Source: Ponticaulis profundi (GTDB lineage Bacteria > Pseudomonadota > Alphaproteobacteria > Caulobacterales > Hyphomonadaceae). Taken from it: a stretch of 64,000 nt of DNA. Location of the stretch: the NCBI RefSeq assembly GCF_042659465.1, contig NZ_JBHSSW010000004.1, positions 62,001 to 126,000 on the forward strand. Direction: 5' to 3'. The translations under genes were made by a program, and so were the position numbers. A model generated the notes under the pieces. The model was not told where the DNA came from and ran no database searches. It saw only the letters and a program-made list of their open reading frames with translations. The stretch's first letter is position 1; each line of letters opens with the position of its first letter. This document shows, in pieces, positions 39,098 through 49,335 of this stretch.

Positions 39098-41692
39098 TCA
39101 GAATTCGTAGCCGACCGTGATGCCAAAGGCGCGTGGTGCGTTCGGATAACCCGTCATGGAGCCAGCCTGAGCAACTGCCGGGAAGGCCTCTGCAATATAC
39201 TCATCATTGAAGATGTTGCGGCCCCAGATGGAGACGTCCACGCCATTGCCAACATCGAAGCCCGCTGCCGCGTTGAAGACGCTGACTTCGCGCTCCAGAC
39301 CCTTCAGCAGAATGACTTCGTCCGGATCGTCCGTCAGAGCTGTCGGAGACTCATACTGCCAGTCACCACGCACGAAGGCGTCCCAGCCATTTGGCAGGGT
39401 AAAGTCGTAGGATGCAGCAAGCGATAGCGCGGTCTCCGAGATGCCAGCAGGTGTCTGTCCGGAAATGTCACCCGCACCGGAGTTTTCAAACTCATCATAG
39501 AGAGGATCCAGGAAGGTGCCTGCTGCGAACAGGGTCAGGCCGTCCATCGGGCTCCAGGTGACGTCGGCTTCGATACCTTTGGTCGACTGAATGCCTGCGT
39601 TCGACAAGGCGTAGCCGGTGCCAAGGAAGACGTTTGACTGGAAGCCTTTGATCTCCTGATCAAAGATGGCGATATTGAAAGCCAGATTGTCGAAAGCGGC
39701 TTTCATGCCGACTTCATAGACGGTGGCTTCTTCCGGTCCGGCATAGCGCGTACCAGCCGAGAGATTGGTCACGCCAAGGCCCTGAGCGAACAGAGACGGA
39801 ATATCACCGGCAAAAGGCCGGCTGTCACGCGACAAGTTCCAGGAGGTTGCCTTGAAGCCTGTCGCGATCGAGCCATACACATCAAAATTGTCTGACATTT
39901 CGTATGTGACACGGAAAGCGTAGGTGAGCTTCTCGTCGTCGCTGGAGCCGCTCTCAACCGCATTTGGATAGTTCACAAATGGTGGGAAGAATTGCAGCGC
40001 CTGCAGGCCTAGCAATGGGTTCACGGCGGCGTTGTCATCATTCGCATCGGCAAAGGCCTGAGCGCCGGACTGGATTTGCGCGAGTGCAGCAGGATTGGCC
40101 ATGGCAAAGGCAGCGAGCTGTGCCGGATCGGTTGCGTCAATGCCATAGCCTGCCAGCGTTTGTGCGACAGCGGTCTGATAAAGCACGCTATTGCCAATGC
40201 TGACGAAGTCGAGCGCAGAGAATGGATCGGAGTTTGCGACCTGTGCAAACGCGTCTTTCTCATCTTCGGTGTAGTTGAAGCCAACGGTCGCGGTCAGGCG
40301 GTCTGTGACATAGGCGTCGACGGTCGCAAAGACCGACCAGGACTGGTTGTCCTGACCATAGGACTCAACAAGGCCCTGACCTGGCTGGCCGAATGTCGTG
40401 CCGACCGGCAGTCCAAGCAGAGCTTCGACCTGCGCATAGCCGCCGCCGGAGAGAATGTCGGCATAGCCGCGCAGATCGGTGCCATAATAGATTTCGTTCT
40501 CGATCTCGACCGTTTCGTCGAAATAGAAACCGCCAATCATCCAGTCGAACGCGTCTTCATGGCTACCCGCGAGGCGTAGCTCCTGTGTGAAGGTCTCGAT
40601 GGATGTGTCGTTGAAATAGGTGCCAATCAGATCGGCGCTGGTGAAATCGGCATCGGCGTTCTGAAGATAGTCGAGGCCCCGCGCAGACGTGATCGAGGTC
40701 AGCGTCATGCCGTTAAAGTCATAATCAATTTGCGCGGATACGCCGTAGTTTTCGATTTCGTTGGTTGGGGCGTAGTTGCTGTAGATCTCGTAGGAGAACG
40801 GGTCTTCAGGATCGAGCGCGCCGCCAAGCGCGAAAATCGCAGCTCCTGTCGGGCCATTGGTGATGTTGGCTGCAACACAGCAGGTCTCGTCGATCTCGTT
40901 ATAGTCCGCAATGACGCGGATTTTCAGATCGTCCGTCGGCAGGAAGAGCAGCTGACCGCGAACGCCCCAGCGATTGCGATCATTCATGTCTTCGCCCGTG
41001 CCGAGATCATCGGCATAGCCGTCGCGCTTGTTGATGTTGGCAGCAAGGCTGTAGGCGATCTTGTCTGTGATCGGGCCTGTGATGTCGCCTGAGGCGCGCA
41101 TCAGATTGTCATTGCCTAGCGAGCCTTCAATGCTGCCGCTTTGTTCAAAAGCAGGCTCGGCCGTGATGATGGAGATCACACCGGCAGAGGCGTTCTTGCC
41201 AAACAGGGTCGATTGCGGGCCGCGAAGGACTTCGACGCGCTGGAGGTTTGGCAGGTCGCCAACCTGAGCTGCGGAGCGGGAGCGATAGACGCCATCGATG
41301 AAGACACCAACGGATGGCTCGACACCGGCATTGTTCGCGCCATTACCAAAGCCGCGAATGAAGAAGCTGGTATTGGCGGAGGTCTGGTACTGGTCGACCT
41401 TCAGAGATGGAACGAGCGTCTGCAGGTCCTGAAGGTCCAGAATTTCAGCCTGATCAATGACGCTGTCGTCAATGACAGAGACGGCGACCGGCGTTTCCTG
41501 AAGGGTTTGTTCCTTCTTCGTCGCCGTGACGGTGACGATCTGCAGACGGCGGTCTGCATCAGCGGCTTCTGTCTCGGTCTCCTGCGCAAAGGCGGAGATG
41601 CCTGCGAGAGTCGCTGCCGTGAAGGCCGATCCGCAAAGCAGAAGTGTTCGAAGTTTTGACGCGTTTCGCTCGAAAGTATTATTCGTTTTCAT
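39098..41692 (-). CDS. TonB-dependent outer-membrane receptor
   Basis: The 864-residue protein begins with a signal peptide (ending AFAQE) and a TonB-box-like IVTVTATK. The plug domain (about 50-165) contains IRGFGNGANNAGVEPSVGVFIDGVYRS and RVEVLRGPQSTLFGKNASAGVISI. A ~700-residue beta-barrel ends in the aromatic FGITVGYEF. Such receptors import siderophores, cobalamin or carbohydrates; this type is common in marine alphaproteobacteria and its substrate is unknown. It follows trxB by 165 bases on the same strand. Confidence 0.95.
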   Translation of the reverse strand: MKTNNTFERNASKLRTLLLCGSAFTAATLAGISAFAQETETEAADADRRLQIVTVTATKKEQTLQETPVAVSVIDDSVIDQAEILDLQDLQTLVPSLKVDQYQTSANTSFFIRGFGNGANNAGVEPSVGVFIDGVYRSRSAAQVGDLPNLQRVEVLRGPQSTLFGKNASAGVISIITAEPAFEQSGSIEGSLGNDNLMRASGDITGPITDKIAYSLAANINKRDGYADDLGTGEDMNDRNRWGVRGQLLFLPTDDLKIRVIADYNEIDETCCVAANITNGPTGAAIFALGGALDPEDPFSYEIYSNYAPTNEIENYGVSAQIDYDFNGMTLTSITSARGLDYLQNADADFTSADLIGTYFNDTSIETFTQELRLAGSHEDAFDWMIGGFYFDETVEIENEIYYGTDLRGYADILSGGGYAQVEALLGLPVGTTFGQPGQGLVESYGQDNQSWSVFATVDAYVTDRLTATVGFNYTEDEKDAFAQVANSDPFSALDFVSIGNSVLYQTAVAQTLAGYGIDATDPAQLAAFAMANPAALAQIQSGAQAFADANDDNAAVNPLLGLQALQFFPPFVNYPNAVESGSSDDEKLTYAFRVTYEMSDNFDVYGSIATGFKATSWNLSRDSRPFAGDIPSLFAQGLGVTNLSAGTRYAGPEEATVYEVGMKAAFDNLAFNIAIFDQEIKGFQSNVFLGTGYALSNAGIQSTKGIEADVTWSPMDGLTLFAAGTFLDPLYDEFENSGAGDISGQTPAGISETALSLAASYDFTLPNGWDAFVRGDWQYESPTALTDDPDEVILLKGLEREVSVFNAAAGFDVGNGVDVSIWGRNIFNDEYIAEAFPAVAQAGSMTGYPNAPRAFGITVGYEF

Positions 41693-41857
41693 ATCGGCTT
41701 AGCCCCTTTGCCCGATGTATTATTGGCAAAGTGGCTAAGTCGTTTGAGAAGTACGTCAACTAAAAAGTCGCCGCGCGTCACTGTCAGAGCAAAGAATAAC
41801 TCCAGTTGTGGAGTTTATGCACCAAAGCCAGTGAACACGAGGAGTTTTATTCAGCGA

Positions 41858-42823
41858 TTATTCAGCTGCTTCGAGAACACCTGACTCTTTTTCTGCGAGA
41901 TAGCGTTCTGCTTCAAGCGCCGCCATGCAGCCCATACCGGCAGCCGTGACGGCCTGACGGTAGGTTTCGTCTGTCACATCACCGGCAGCGAACACGCCTG
42001 GCACATTGGTTTCTGCCGTGCCCGGCTTGGTGATGACATAGCCGTTCGGCTTCATGTCGACCTGGCCCTGGAAGAGCTCTGTAGATGGCTGGTGGCCAAT
42101 CGCAACGAACACGCCATGGACGGGCAGCTCGGTGGTCTCGCCGGTCACGATGTTCTTCAGACGCGCGCCGGTCACGCCGAGCGGGTTCTCTTCGCCAATG
42201 ACTTCATCGAGCACGCTGTTCCAGATGACTTCCGTCTTCGGGTGCTTCATGAAGCGATCCTGCAGGATTTTCTCTGCGCGCAGGCCATCACGGCGGTGCA
42301 CAAGTGTGACCTTGGACGCAAAGTTCGTCAGATAGAGCGCTTCTTCGACAGCCGTATTGCCGCCGCCAATCACGATGACGTCTTTCTCGCGATAGAAGAA
42401 ACCGTCACATGTCGCGCAGGCAGACACGCCGAAGCCCTTGAACTTCTCTTCTGTTTCCAGCCCCAGCCATTTTGCCTGAGCGCCGGTCGCGATGATCACG
42501 CTGTCAGCGGTATAGACCTTGTCTTCTTCGGTCGTGATGGTGAAAGGCGTGGCGGAGAAGTCGACGCTAGCGACCTGTTCTTCCTGTACGCGTGCGCCCA
42601 TGGCTTCAGCGTGTTCACGCATTTTGATCATGAGATCCGGGCCCTGGACTTCTTTCTCGCCCGGCCAGTTCTCAACTTCAGTGGTGATGGTCAGCTGTCC
42701 GCCTGGCTGGTAGCCAGCGAGAACAAGCGGTTTGCGCATGGCACGGGCCGCATAGACCGCTGCGGTGTATCCGGCAGGTCCTGCACCGATAATGATGATC
42801 TCTTCGTGATTTCCATCGCTCAT
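41858..42823 (-). CDS. trxB: Thioredoxin reductase
   Basis: The 321-residue flavoenzyme transfers electrons from NADPH to thioredoxin. Both Rossmann motifs are visible, FAD (IIIIGAGPAGYTAAVYAAR) and NADPH (IVIGGGNTAVEEALYL), plus the redox-active CATC (C136, C139) and the C-terminal FAAGDVTDETYRQAVTAAGMGC. Length and layout are standard. The gene is flanked by a CDF exporter and a TonB receptor on the same strand, with no sign of a shared pathway. Confidence 0.96.
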   Translation of the reverse strand: MSDGNHEEIIIIGAGPAGYTAAVYAARAMRKPLVLAGYQPGGQLTITTEVENWPGEKEVQGPDLMIKMREHAEAMGARVQEEQVASVDFSATPFTITTEEDKVYTADSVIIATGAQAKWLGLETEEKFKGFGVSACATCDGFFYREKDVIVIGGGNTAVEEALYLTNFASKVTLVHRRDGLRAEKILQDRFMKHPKTEVIWNSVLDEVIGEENPLGVTGARLKNIVTGETTELPVHGVFVAIGHQPSTELFQGQVDMKPNGYVITKPGTAETNVPGVFAAGDVTDETYRQAVTAAGMGCMAALEAERYLAEKESGVLEAAE

Positions 42824-42915
42824 GTCAGCAAACTCCGTTTTCAGAGTGGAGTTATAGGGATGAGCGACCGGTGATTAAAGGGTCAGCGCGCTGAGACTGT
42901 GCACAATTCGGTGTA

Positions 42916-43872
42916 TTAGTGGTGGTGATCGTGCGCAGCGAGCCGATCGACGCTTGGAAAGTCACATTCATCGAGGGGTTCGAGGTCGAGCTCGATTGTG
43001 GCGTGGTCGATATCGAACTCTGATTCGAGAATGCGGCGGACTTCCGGGATCAGATCCATAGCATTCTTGCGCTCATGTGGCACGATGTGCAGCGTGATGA
43101 GGCGGTCTTCCCCGGTCAGCGTCCAGGCATGGATGTGGTGGACCGCGCGGATGGCCGGAATGTGCGCAATGACACCCTGAGCAATCGCAGGCAGGTCGAT
43201 GCCTTTCGGCGTGCCCTGCAACAGGATGTGCGAGGATTTCCGGATGATCGGAATGGCGCTCCAGAACAGAAGGCCCGCCACGGCGACAGACAGGATCGGG
43301 TCGATCAGTGTCCAGCCGGTCAGCCAGATCACAATCGCAGCTGTGACGGCAGCGACCGAGCCCATAAGATCGCCCAGCACGTGCGCAATCGCGCCGCTCA
43401 TATTCACATCATCATGATTGTGGTCAGCATGCAGCATGAAGAACAGGCCGACATTGATCAAAAGGCCCAGGACAGCGACCACGAACAATACGCCGGAAAG
43501 GACAGGCTGGGGTTCAAGGATGCGGTGAATGGCTTCGACGACGATCCAGACGCCAAGCGCGACCAGCAACAGGCCATTCACAAATGCGGCCAATACCTTG
43601 AAGCGGGCAAAGCCGAATGTGCGGTGCAGGTCTGCCGGACGGCGGGCGATCATATAGCCGGCAAAGGCGAGGGCCAGGCTGCCGGCGTCGGTCAGCATGT
43701 GAGCGGCATCGGCCAGAAGCGCCAGAGAGCCGGAGACCAGGCCGCCTATGACTTCCGCGATCATGAAGGCAAAGGTCACCAGCGCCGCAAAACCAATACG
43801 TTTTTGCGCGCCATAATGGCCCGAGATCGAATGACTATGGTCTTCGTGGTTATGGATGTGCAGGTCTGACAT
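42916..43872 (-). CDS. Cation diffusion facilitator (Zn/Co/Cd exporter)
   Basis: The 318-residue CDF protein has six hydrophobic helices. The metal site of helix II reads LLADAAHMLTDAGSLALA (HxxxD) and that of helix V reads AHVLGDLMGS. A His-rich loop (ADHNHDD) joins helices IV and V and both termini are His-rich (HIHNHEDHSH, AHDHHH). It is closest to ZitB/CzcD-type zinc exporters. The cytoplasmic C-terminal domain is present (about 205-300). It is 100 bases upstream of trxB. A Zur gene sits 40 kb away, so the link is only functional. Confidence 0.93.
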   Translation of the reverse strand: MSDLHIHNHEDHSHSISGHYGAQKRIGFAALVTFAFMIAEVIGGLVSGSLALLADAAHMLTDAGSLALAFAGYMIARRPADLHRTFGFARFKVLAAFVNGLLLVALGVWIVVEAIHRILEPQPVLSGVLFVVAVLGLLINVGLFFMLHADHNHDDVNMSGAIAHVLGDLMGSVAAVTAAIVIWLTGWTLIDPILSVAVAGLLFWSAIPIIRKSSHILLQGTPKGIDLPAIAQGVIAHIPAIRAVHHIHAWTLTGEDRLITLHIVPHERKNAMDLIPEVRRILESEFDIDHATIELDLEPLDECDFPSVDRLAAHDHHH

Positions 43873-44005
43873 GCCTGCAAGCTAGCCTATTTTACCGGCA
43901 GCGGAAAGAAAAAATGCATTTGAAACAGTATGTTATATAGTCATTCTCAGTTTCAATTGCAGTTGCGCATAATCTCTTTCGAAATCAACAGCTTGAGAAA
44001 TCGCC

Positions 44006-45085
44006 TTAGCGCCGGTCAAAGTCGCCAAGGCGCGAACCGGTTGGGCGCTCATAGGCGGGAGGCGGGTAGCGCTCTTTCAGTCGACGCACAATCTCGTCCG
44101 CAACCCGGTCGATTTCACGCAAAGGCGTGTACTTCCAGCGGCTGACTTCGCCGTCAAACCATTTGGCCATGCCGCGCTCGACCAGCGCATTGTGCAGCTT
44201 CGTGAATTTGCCGCTATGCCCTTCCAGTTTCGCAATGTGGATTGGTAGTCCGAAATAGGCGGCATCGGACAGCATGTTGGAGGAATCCTCCGTCACAATG
44301 GCGGCATCGGACATCATAAGGTAGGCGAGATAAGGGTTCGCTCCATCTGCGGTGCTTTCCCAGAAGCGGGCACCGACGCGTTCGGAGAAGGCGCGGAACC
44401 GGACGCGCGCATGGGTCGGTGTGCGACGTGAGCACACAATCCGCAGCTTGGCGCCATCAGCGGAAATCTGTGTGAGCTGCGCTTCCAGATCCTTGCAAAC
44501 CGCTTCGGTCATTTTGTGTGTCTTGGAATCGCCGCCCAGAATGACAACGACCTTGAAGCCGCGCTCATCCATCAGGTCACCGAAGGCGAGCTCTGCGTCT
44601 TCAATCGTGTCAGGTGCAAAATAGGTCGGCGAGCCGACAAGCTGCATGACATTGTCGCCTTCAATGCCGTCATGTTCAGGAATGACGACCAGATCAAAAT
44701 CATCCAGAGGCATTTGCGGGTTCATGATGTGAACCGTCAGCGTGTCGCCGCCTGAGGCCGATTTGATGTATCTGGAATATGGCGCGGTCTTGCGTCCCGC
44801 CGCCAGCCAGAGCGTTGGCCAGGGCGGCTGGAAGATCTCTTTCTGATCTTTCGGGAGGCAGGACAGGGGCGACCACCACATGCGCGAGGGCAGGAGTGGT
44901 TGCAGCCCTTTCGGGGTGAGTTCGATCGGCTTTGCCTTGTGGGCCTCACCATTGATGTGGCCGATCTGAACCCATCGGTTCATTTCACCAAGTGCCCGGG
45001 CGATCGCTGTTGCCTGCGCGGCATGTCCCGCCCGGCCATCCGATGCCACCCAGACAGAAGGCCCGAGTGCACCGGACTTCGACAT
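44006..45085 (-). CDS. ELM1/DUF1022-family glycosyltransferase-like protein
   Basis: The 359-residue protein matches the mitochondrial-fission-ELM1 family, a GT-B-like fold found in alphaproteobacteria. The signs are WVASDGRAGHAAQATAIARAL at the start, WWSPL, the VIPEHDGI and GDSKTH segments, and MMSDAAIVTEDSSNMLSDAAYFGLPIHI near the end, where TEDSSNMLSDAA resembles the nucleotide-sugar loop of MurG-type enzymes. Its bacterial role is unknown to me. It follows greA by two bases, so it is in the carB-greA transcript. Confidence 0.8.
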   Translation of the reverse strand: MSKSGALGPSVWVASDGRAGHAAQATAIARALGEMNRWVQIGHINGEAHKAKPIELTPKGLQPLLPSRMWWSPLSCLPKDQKEIFQPPWPTLWLAAGRKTAPYSRYIKSASGGDTLTVHIMNPQMPLDDFDLVVIPEHDGIEGDNVMQLVGSPTYFAPDTIEDAELAFGDLMDERGFKVVVILGGDSKTHKMTEAVCKDLEAQLTQISADGAKLRIVCSRRTPTHARVRFRAFSERVGARFWESTADGANPYLAYLMMSDAAIVTEDSSNMLSDAAYFGLPIHIAKLEGHSGKFTKLHNALVERGMAKWFDGEVSRWKYTPLREIDRVADEIVRRLKERYPPPAYERPTGSRLGDFDRR

Positions 45086-45087
45086 AT

Positions 45088-45561
45088 CTAGATGTACTCC
45101 ACCTTGAGTATCTCGTAGGACTTCGCACCGCCGGGAGCAGCAACTTCAACCACGTCTTCTAATTCCTTGCCGATCAGCGCACGCGCAATCGGAGACGTGA
45201 TCGAGACCTTGCCGGACGCAACGTCTGCTTCGTCTTCACCAACAATCTTATATGTTGATTCTTCTTCGCTTTCTTCGTCCATAATGGTGACGGTGGCACC
45301 GAACTTCACGGTATCCCCAGAAAGTTTAGAAGTATCAATGACGTCAGCACGTGCGAGCTTGTCCTCGAGTTCCGCAACGCGGCCCTCGATGAAGCTCTGC
45401 TTTTCTTTCGCCGCGTGATATTCCGCGTTTTCCGACAGATCGCCATGTTCGCGCGCTTCTGAGATCGCAGCGATGATGTTTGGGCGTTCGACGGTTTTCA
45501 GATTCTTCAATTCAGCGTCGAGAGCCGCGTGGCCCTCAGCGGTCATAGGTATTCTTTGCAT
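45088..45561 (-). CDS. greA: Transcription elongation factor GreA
   Basis: The 157-residue protein has the GreA pattern: an N-terminal coiled coil (about 10-75, LDAELKNLKTVERPNIIAAI and EHGDLSENAEYHAAKEKQSF) that enters the RNA polymerase channel, with the acidic tip DLSENAEY needed for RNA cleavage, and a C-terminal FKBP-like domain. It rescues backtracked polymerase. It is 60 bases downstream of carB, the common carB-greA order of alphaproteobacteria. Confidence 0.95.
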   Translation of the reverse strand: MQRIPMTAEGHAALDAELKNLKTVERPNIIAAISEAREHGDLSENAEYHAAKEKQSFIEGRVAELEDKLARADVIDTSKLSGDTVKFGATVTIMDEESEEESTYKIVGEDEADVASGKVSITSPIARALIGKELEDVVEVAAPGGAKSYEILKVEYI

Positions 45562-45621
45562 TCAGGAGATCCAACGTTGAGGTGGACGAAAGCGTTTATG
45601 TCTTTTCTTGGTTCGTCAAGA

Positions 45622-48600
45622 CTAAGATTGAAGCGGCCGAACTTCAAGAGGTCGGCTAAGAAGCACTTCAATCGCCTTCACGGCTGCACGCGATGCGGCC
45701 AGGGTGGTGAAGTATGGGACACGCTGTTTCAACACGTTCTCACGGATGGAGCGGGAGTCCTTGAGAGACTGCGCGCCTTCCGTCGTATTGAAGACCAGAT
45801 GGATCTCACCATCAGAGATTTCATCCACGATATGACGTGAGCCTTCGGCAACCTTGTTCGCACGGCGGACCGAAATACCCTTTGAAGACAGGTGTGTCGC
45901 GGTGCCGGACGTGGCAACGATGTCAAAGCCAAGCTCAGACAGGCGACGGGCTGCATCAACCACGCCGTCCTTGTCGGAATCGCGCACAGAGATGAAGACG
46001 CTGCCGGATTTTGGCAGGTCGACGCCCGCTGCAATCTGCGTTTTGAGGAAGGCAGCACCGAAATCATCATCCCAGCCCATAACCTCACCGGTTGAGCGCA
46101 TTTCAGGTCCGAGGATCGGATCGACGCCCTGGAAGCGAGAGAATGGGAAGACGGCTTCTTTCACCGCAATGCGGCGCGGCTTGGCCTGGCTCAGCTCTTC
46201 AAAGCTGGAAAGCGGGCGGCCTGCCATGACTTTGGCAGCAATCGCCGCGATTGGCGCGTTCACCGCCTTGGCAACGAACGGGACGGTCCGTGATGCTCGC
46301 GGGTTTGCCTCGAGCACGAAGATCTCGTCATCCTTGACTGCGAACTGAATGTTGATCAGGCCGCGCACTTCGAGTGCCATGGCAAGCTCGGCTGTCTGAC
46401 GCTCAAGCTGGTTGATCACAGACACCGGCAGAGAGTGCGCCGGAAGCGAGCAGGCTGAGTCGCCCGAGTGGACGCCGGCTTCTTCGATGTGTTCCATGAC
46501 GCCAGCAATGTGCACATCGACACCGTCGCAGAGCGCGTCGACGTCGACCTCGGTGGCGTCGGCCAGATAGCGGTCGCAGAGAAGCGGCTGATCACCGGAC
46601 ACCTGTACGGCGTCGCGCACATAGGCTTTCAGGTCTGACTCGTCGCGAACGACTTCCATTGCGCGGCCACCCAGAACGTAGGATGGGCGCAGCATGAGTG
46701 GGAAGCCAATGCGTTCCGCGGCAGCGAGCACTTCTTCTTCAGAGCGCGCAATCGCAGATGGGGCCTGCTTCAGACCGATATCATCGAGGATTTTGGTGAA
46801 GCGCTCACGGTCTTCGGCAAGGTCGATGCTTTCAGGCGTCGTGCCGAGGACAGGAATGCCTTCCTCTGCCAGACGGCCAGCCAGTTTCAGCGGCGTCTGA
46901 CCACCGAACTGAACGATGACGCCAAGCAGTTCGCCGCGTGTCTGTTCCTTGCGGATGATCTCCAGAACCGTCTCTTCCGTGAGCGGCTCGAAATAGAGGC
47001 GATCAGACGTGTCATAGTCGGTGGAAACCGTTTCCGGGTTACAGTTGACCATGATGGACTCAATGCCGAGGTCTTCCATCGCGAAAGCAGCGTGGCAGCA
47101 GCAATAGTCGAACTCAATGCCCTGACCGATCCGGTTTGGACCACCGCCCAGAATGATGACTTTCTGGCGGTCAGATACACCTGCTTCGCAATCAGCTTCG
47201 GTTTTGCCGAATGCTGGGAATTCATAGGTTGAGTAGAGGTAAGGGGTCTGTGCTGCAAATTCGGCCGCGCAGGTATCGATGCGCTTGTAAACCGGATGCA
47301 CGTTCAGCTCGCTGCGACGACGGCGGATTTCGCTTTCGCTGGAATTGGTCAGCTTGGCGAGGCGCTGGTCTGAGAAGCCCTGACTTTTCAGCGTCAGCCA
47401 CTCAGCGGCTGTTTCCGGCAGGCCATTCGCCATGAGCTTGGTTTCGATTTCGATCAGCTCAGCGATCTGGCGGAGGAACCAGAGATCATATTTCGATGTC
47501 GCATGGACATCTTCGACCGAGAGGCCCGAGCGCAGAGCCTGTGCGATGACGCGCAGACGGTCTTTGGTCGGCTTGGAAACGGCGGCTTTCAGCACATTGT
47601 GATCGTCGCCCTGACCGAGGCCTGGGATGTCGATCTCGTCGAGGCCGGAAATGCCGGTCTCCATGGAGCGGAGCGCTTTCTGGAAGGATTCCTGGAAGGT
47701 CCGGCCGATGGCCATGGCTTCGCCAACAGACTTCATGCTGGTCGTCAGGCTGGCATCTGCGCCTTTGTATTTCTCAAAGTCAAAGCGCGGAATCTTGGTG
47801 ACGACATAGTCGATGGTCGGCTCGAAGCTCGCTGGCGTGACGCCGGTGATGTCGTTGTCGAGCTCATCCAGCGTGTAACCCACGGCCAGCTTGGCCGCGA
47901 TTTTCGCAATCGGGAAACCGGTCGCCTTGGACGCCAGCGCAGATGAGCGCGAGACGCGCGGGTTCATCTCGATGACGACCATACGGCCATCATCCGGGTT
48001 CACGGCAAACTGGACGTTTGAACCGCCCGTTTCGACGCCGATTTCACGCAGAACCGCAATCGAGGCGTTCCGCATGACCTGGTATTCCTTGTCCGTGAGG
48101 GTCAGCGCTGGCGCGACAGTGACAGAGTCACCGGTGTGGACCCCCATCGGATCGATGTTTTCGATCGAACAGATGATGATGCAGTTGTCCGCTTTGTCGC
48201 GAACGACTTCCATCTCGTATTCTTTCCAGCCGAGCAGGCTTTCGTCGATCAGAACCTGCGCCACCGGAGAGGCAGCGAGACCTGAGCGGACATAGCGCTC
48301 GAATTCTTCGCGGTTGTTCGCAATGCCGCCACCCGTACCGCCAAGCGTGAAGGCTGGGCGGATAATGGCTGGCAGGCCGACTTCGTCGAGCGATTCAAAA
48401 GCGCGCTTCAGACCTTCGAGGCGGTCATACCCTTTGACCTTGCCGTTTTCGTCCTTGATTTCCGGTGCGCCGATGATGACAGCGCGCGGGTTTTCGAGGC
48501 CGATCCGGTCCATGGCTTCGCGGAAGAGTTTGCGGTCTTCGGCCATGTTGATGGCATCAGCCTTGGCGCCGATCAGCTCGACATTGTGTTCTTCGAGAAC

Positions 48601-48918
48601 GCCCATGCGCTCAAGCTCGAGCGCGCAGTTCAGCGCCGTCTGGCCGCCCATGGTCGGCAGAAGCGCATCCGGCTTTTCAAGGGCAATGATCTTTTCAACA
48701 AACTCTGGTGTGACCGGCTCGATATAGGTCGCGTCCGCAAGGCCCGGGTCGGTCATGATCGTCGCCGGGTTGGAGTTTACCAGAATGACCCGGTAGCCTT
48801 CATCTTTGAGCGCCTTGATCGCCTGAACGCCGGAATAGTCGAATTCGCAGGCCTGACCGATGACGATGGGACCGGCACCAATCACCAGAATGGATTTGAT
48901 ATCGGTGCGTTTTGGCAT
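45622..48918 (-). CDS. carB: Carbamoyl-phosphate synthase large subunit
   Basis: The 1098-residue enzyme makes carbamoyl phosphate for arginine and pyrimidines. Its two homologous ATP-grasp halves are visible: the first with VIGAGPIVIGQACEFDYSGVQ, GGTGGGIANN and MNPRVSRSSALASKATG, the second with LGGGPNRIGQGIEFDYCC and LEANPRASRTVPFVAK. A C-terminal allosteric MGS-like domain follows (about 945-1090: DSDKDGVVDAARRLSELGFDIVATSGT). The length is a little above E. coli CarB (1073). carA is not adjacent; upstream is a 417-base stretch without a gene. Confidence 0.97.
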   Translation of the reverse strand: MPKRTDIKSILVIGAGPIVIGQACEFDYSGVQAIKALKDEGYRVILVNSNPATIMTDPGLADATYIEPVTPEFVEKIIALEKPDALLPTMGGQTALNCALELERMGVLEEHNVELIGAKADAINMAEDRKLFREAMDRIGLENPRAVIIGAPEIKDENGKVKGYDRLEGLKRAFESLDEVGLPAIIRPAFTLGGTGGGIANNREEFERYVRSGLAASPVAQVLIDESLLGWKEYEMEVVRDKADNCIIICSIENIDPMGVHTGDSVTVAPALTLTDKEYQVMRNASIAVLREIGVETGGSNVQFAVNPDDGRMVVIEMNPRVSRSSALASKATGFPIAKIAAKLAVGYTLDELDNDITGVTPASFEPTIDYVVTKIPRFDFEKYKGADASLTTSMKSVGEAMAIGRTFQESFQKALRSMETGISGLDEIDIPGLGQGDDHNVLKAAVSKPTKDRLRVIAQALRSGLSVEDVHATSKYDLWFLRQIAELIEIETKLMANGLPETAAEWLTLKSQGFSDQRLAKLTNSSESEIRRRRSELNVHPVYKRIDTCAAEFAAQTPYLYSTYEFPAFGKTEADCEAGVSDRQKVIILGGGPNRIGQGIEFDYCCCHAAFAMEDLGIESIMVNCNPETVSTDYDTSDRLYFEPLTEETVLEIIRKEQTRGELLGVIVQFGGQTPLKLAGRLAEEGIPVLGTTPESIDLAEDRERFTKILDDIGLKQAPSAIARSEEEVLAAAERIGFPLMLRPSYVLGGRAMEVVRDESDLKAYVRDAVQVSGDQPLLCDRYLADATEVDVDALCDGVDVHIAGVMEHIEEAGVHSGDSACSLPAHSLPVSVINQLERQTAELAMALEVRGLINIQFAVKDDEIFVLEANPRASRTVPFVAKAVNAPIAAIAAKVMAGRPLSSFEELSQAKPRRIAVKEAVFPFSRFQGVDPILGPEMRSTGEVMGWDDDFGAAFLKTQIAAGVDLPKSGSVFISVRDSDKDGVVDAARRLSELGFDIVATSGTATHLSSKGISVRRANKVAEGSRHIVDEISDGEIHLVFNTTEGAQSLKDSRSIRENVLKQRVPYFTTLAASRAAVKAIEVLLSRPLEVRPLQS

Positions 48919-49335
48919 GGGTCATTCTCCGACTGTCATCGTCTTGTTGGGCTATGCCCGGCAACGGGCAAACGGCCCGCGTATAGACCTCGGCATAGTT
49001 GGCCGCAAGAGGGTCGGCGGACAATATCAGGGTTTTCTTTGGGTATGAAACCGGAAGCCTGGGGAAGAGCTGAAGCGTGTGGACCGCTTCGCATGGCTGA
49101 ACGGACTTGTCGCGGCCCCTTTGCAACGGGAGGGAAGATCAGGCGGTTTGAGAATAACTTCATGAATTACAGGGCGAAAGGCGATATTTGCGAAGGTTTC
49201 TGACGCTGCGCCGTGGTTTCAGCCCGTTCGTCGAACGCCTTGATGACGGGAAAAATCGCGGGACGATCATCTCCGCATCTTTTCGAAATTCGGGGCGATG
49301 GGCATGGAGGGCACCATCGATTCGGCAAGCAGGGA
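48919..49335. other. Intergenic stretch without recognised gene
   Basis: These 417 bases upstream of carB hold no convincing ORF with RBS, no tRNA and no strong hairpin. An arginine- or pyrimidine-responsive leader could be expected here but I see no clear one. Confidence 0.45.

Noticed and set aside
43873..44005. Zur-box-like AT-rich motif upstream of the CDF gene (around TGTTATATAGTCA)
   Set aside because: Only half resembles a Zur dyad, and CDF exporters are usually not under Zur, so I do not call it.
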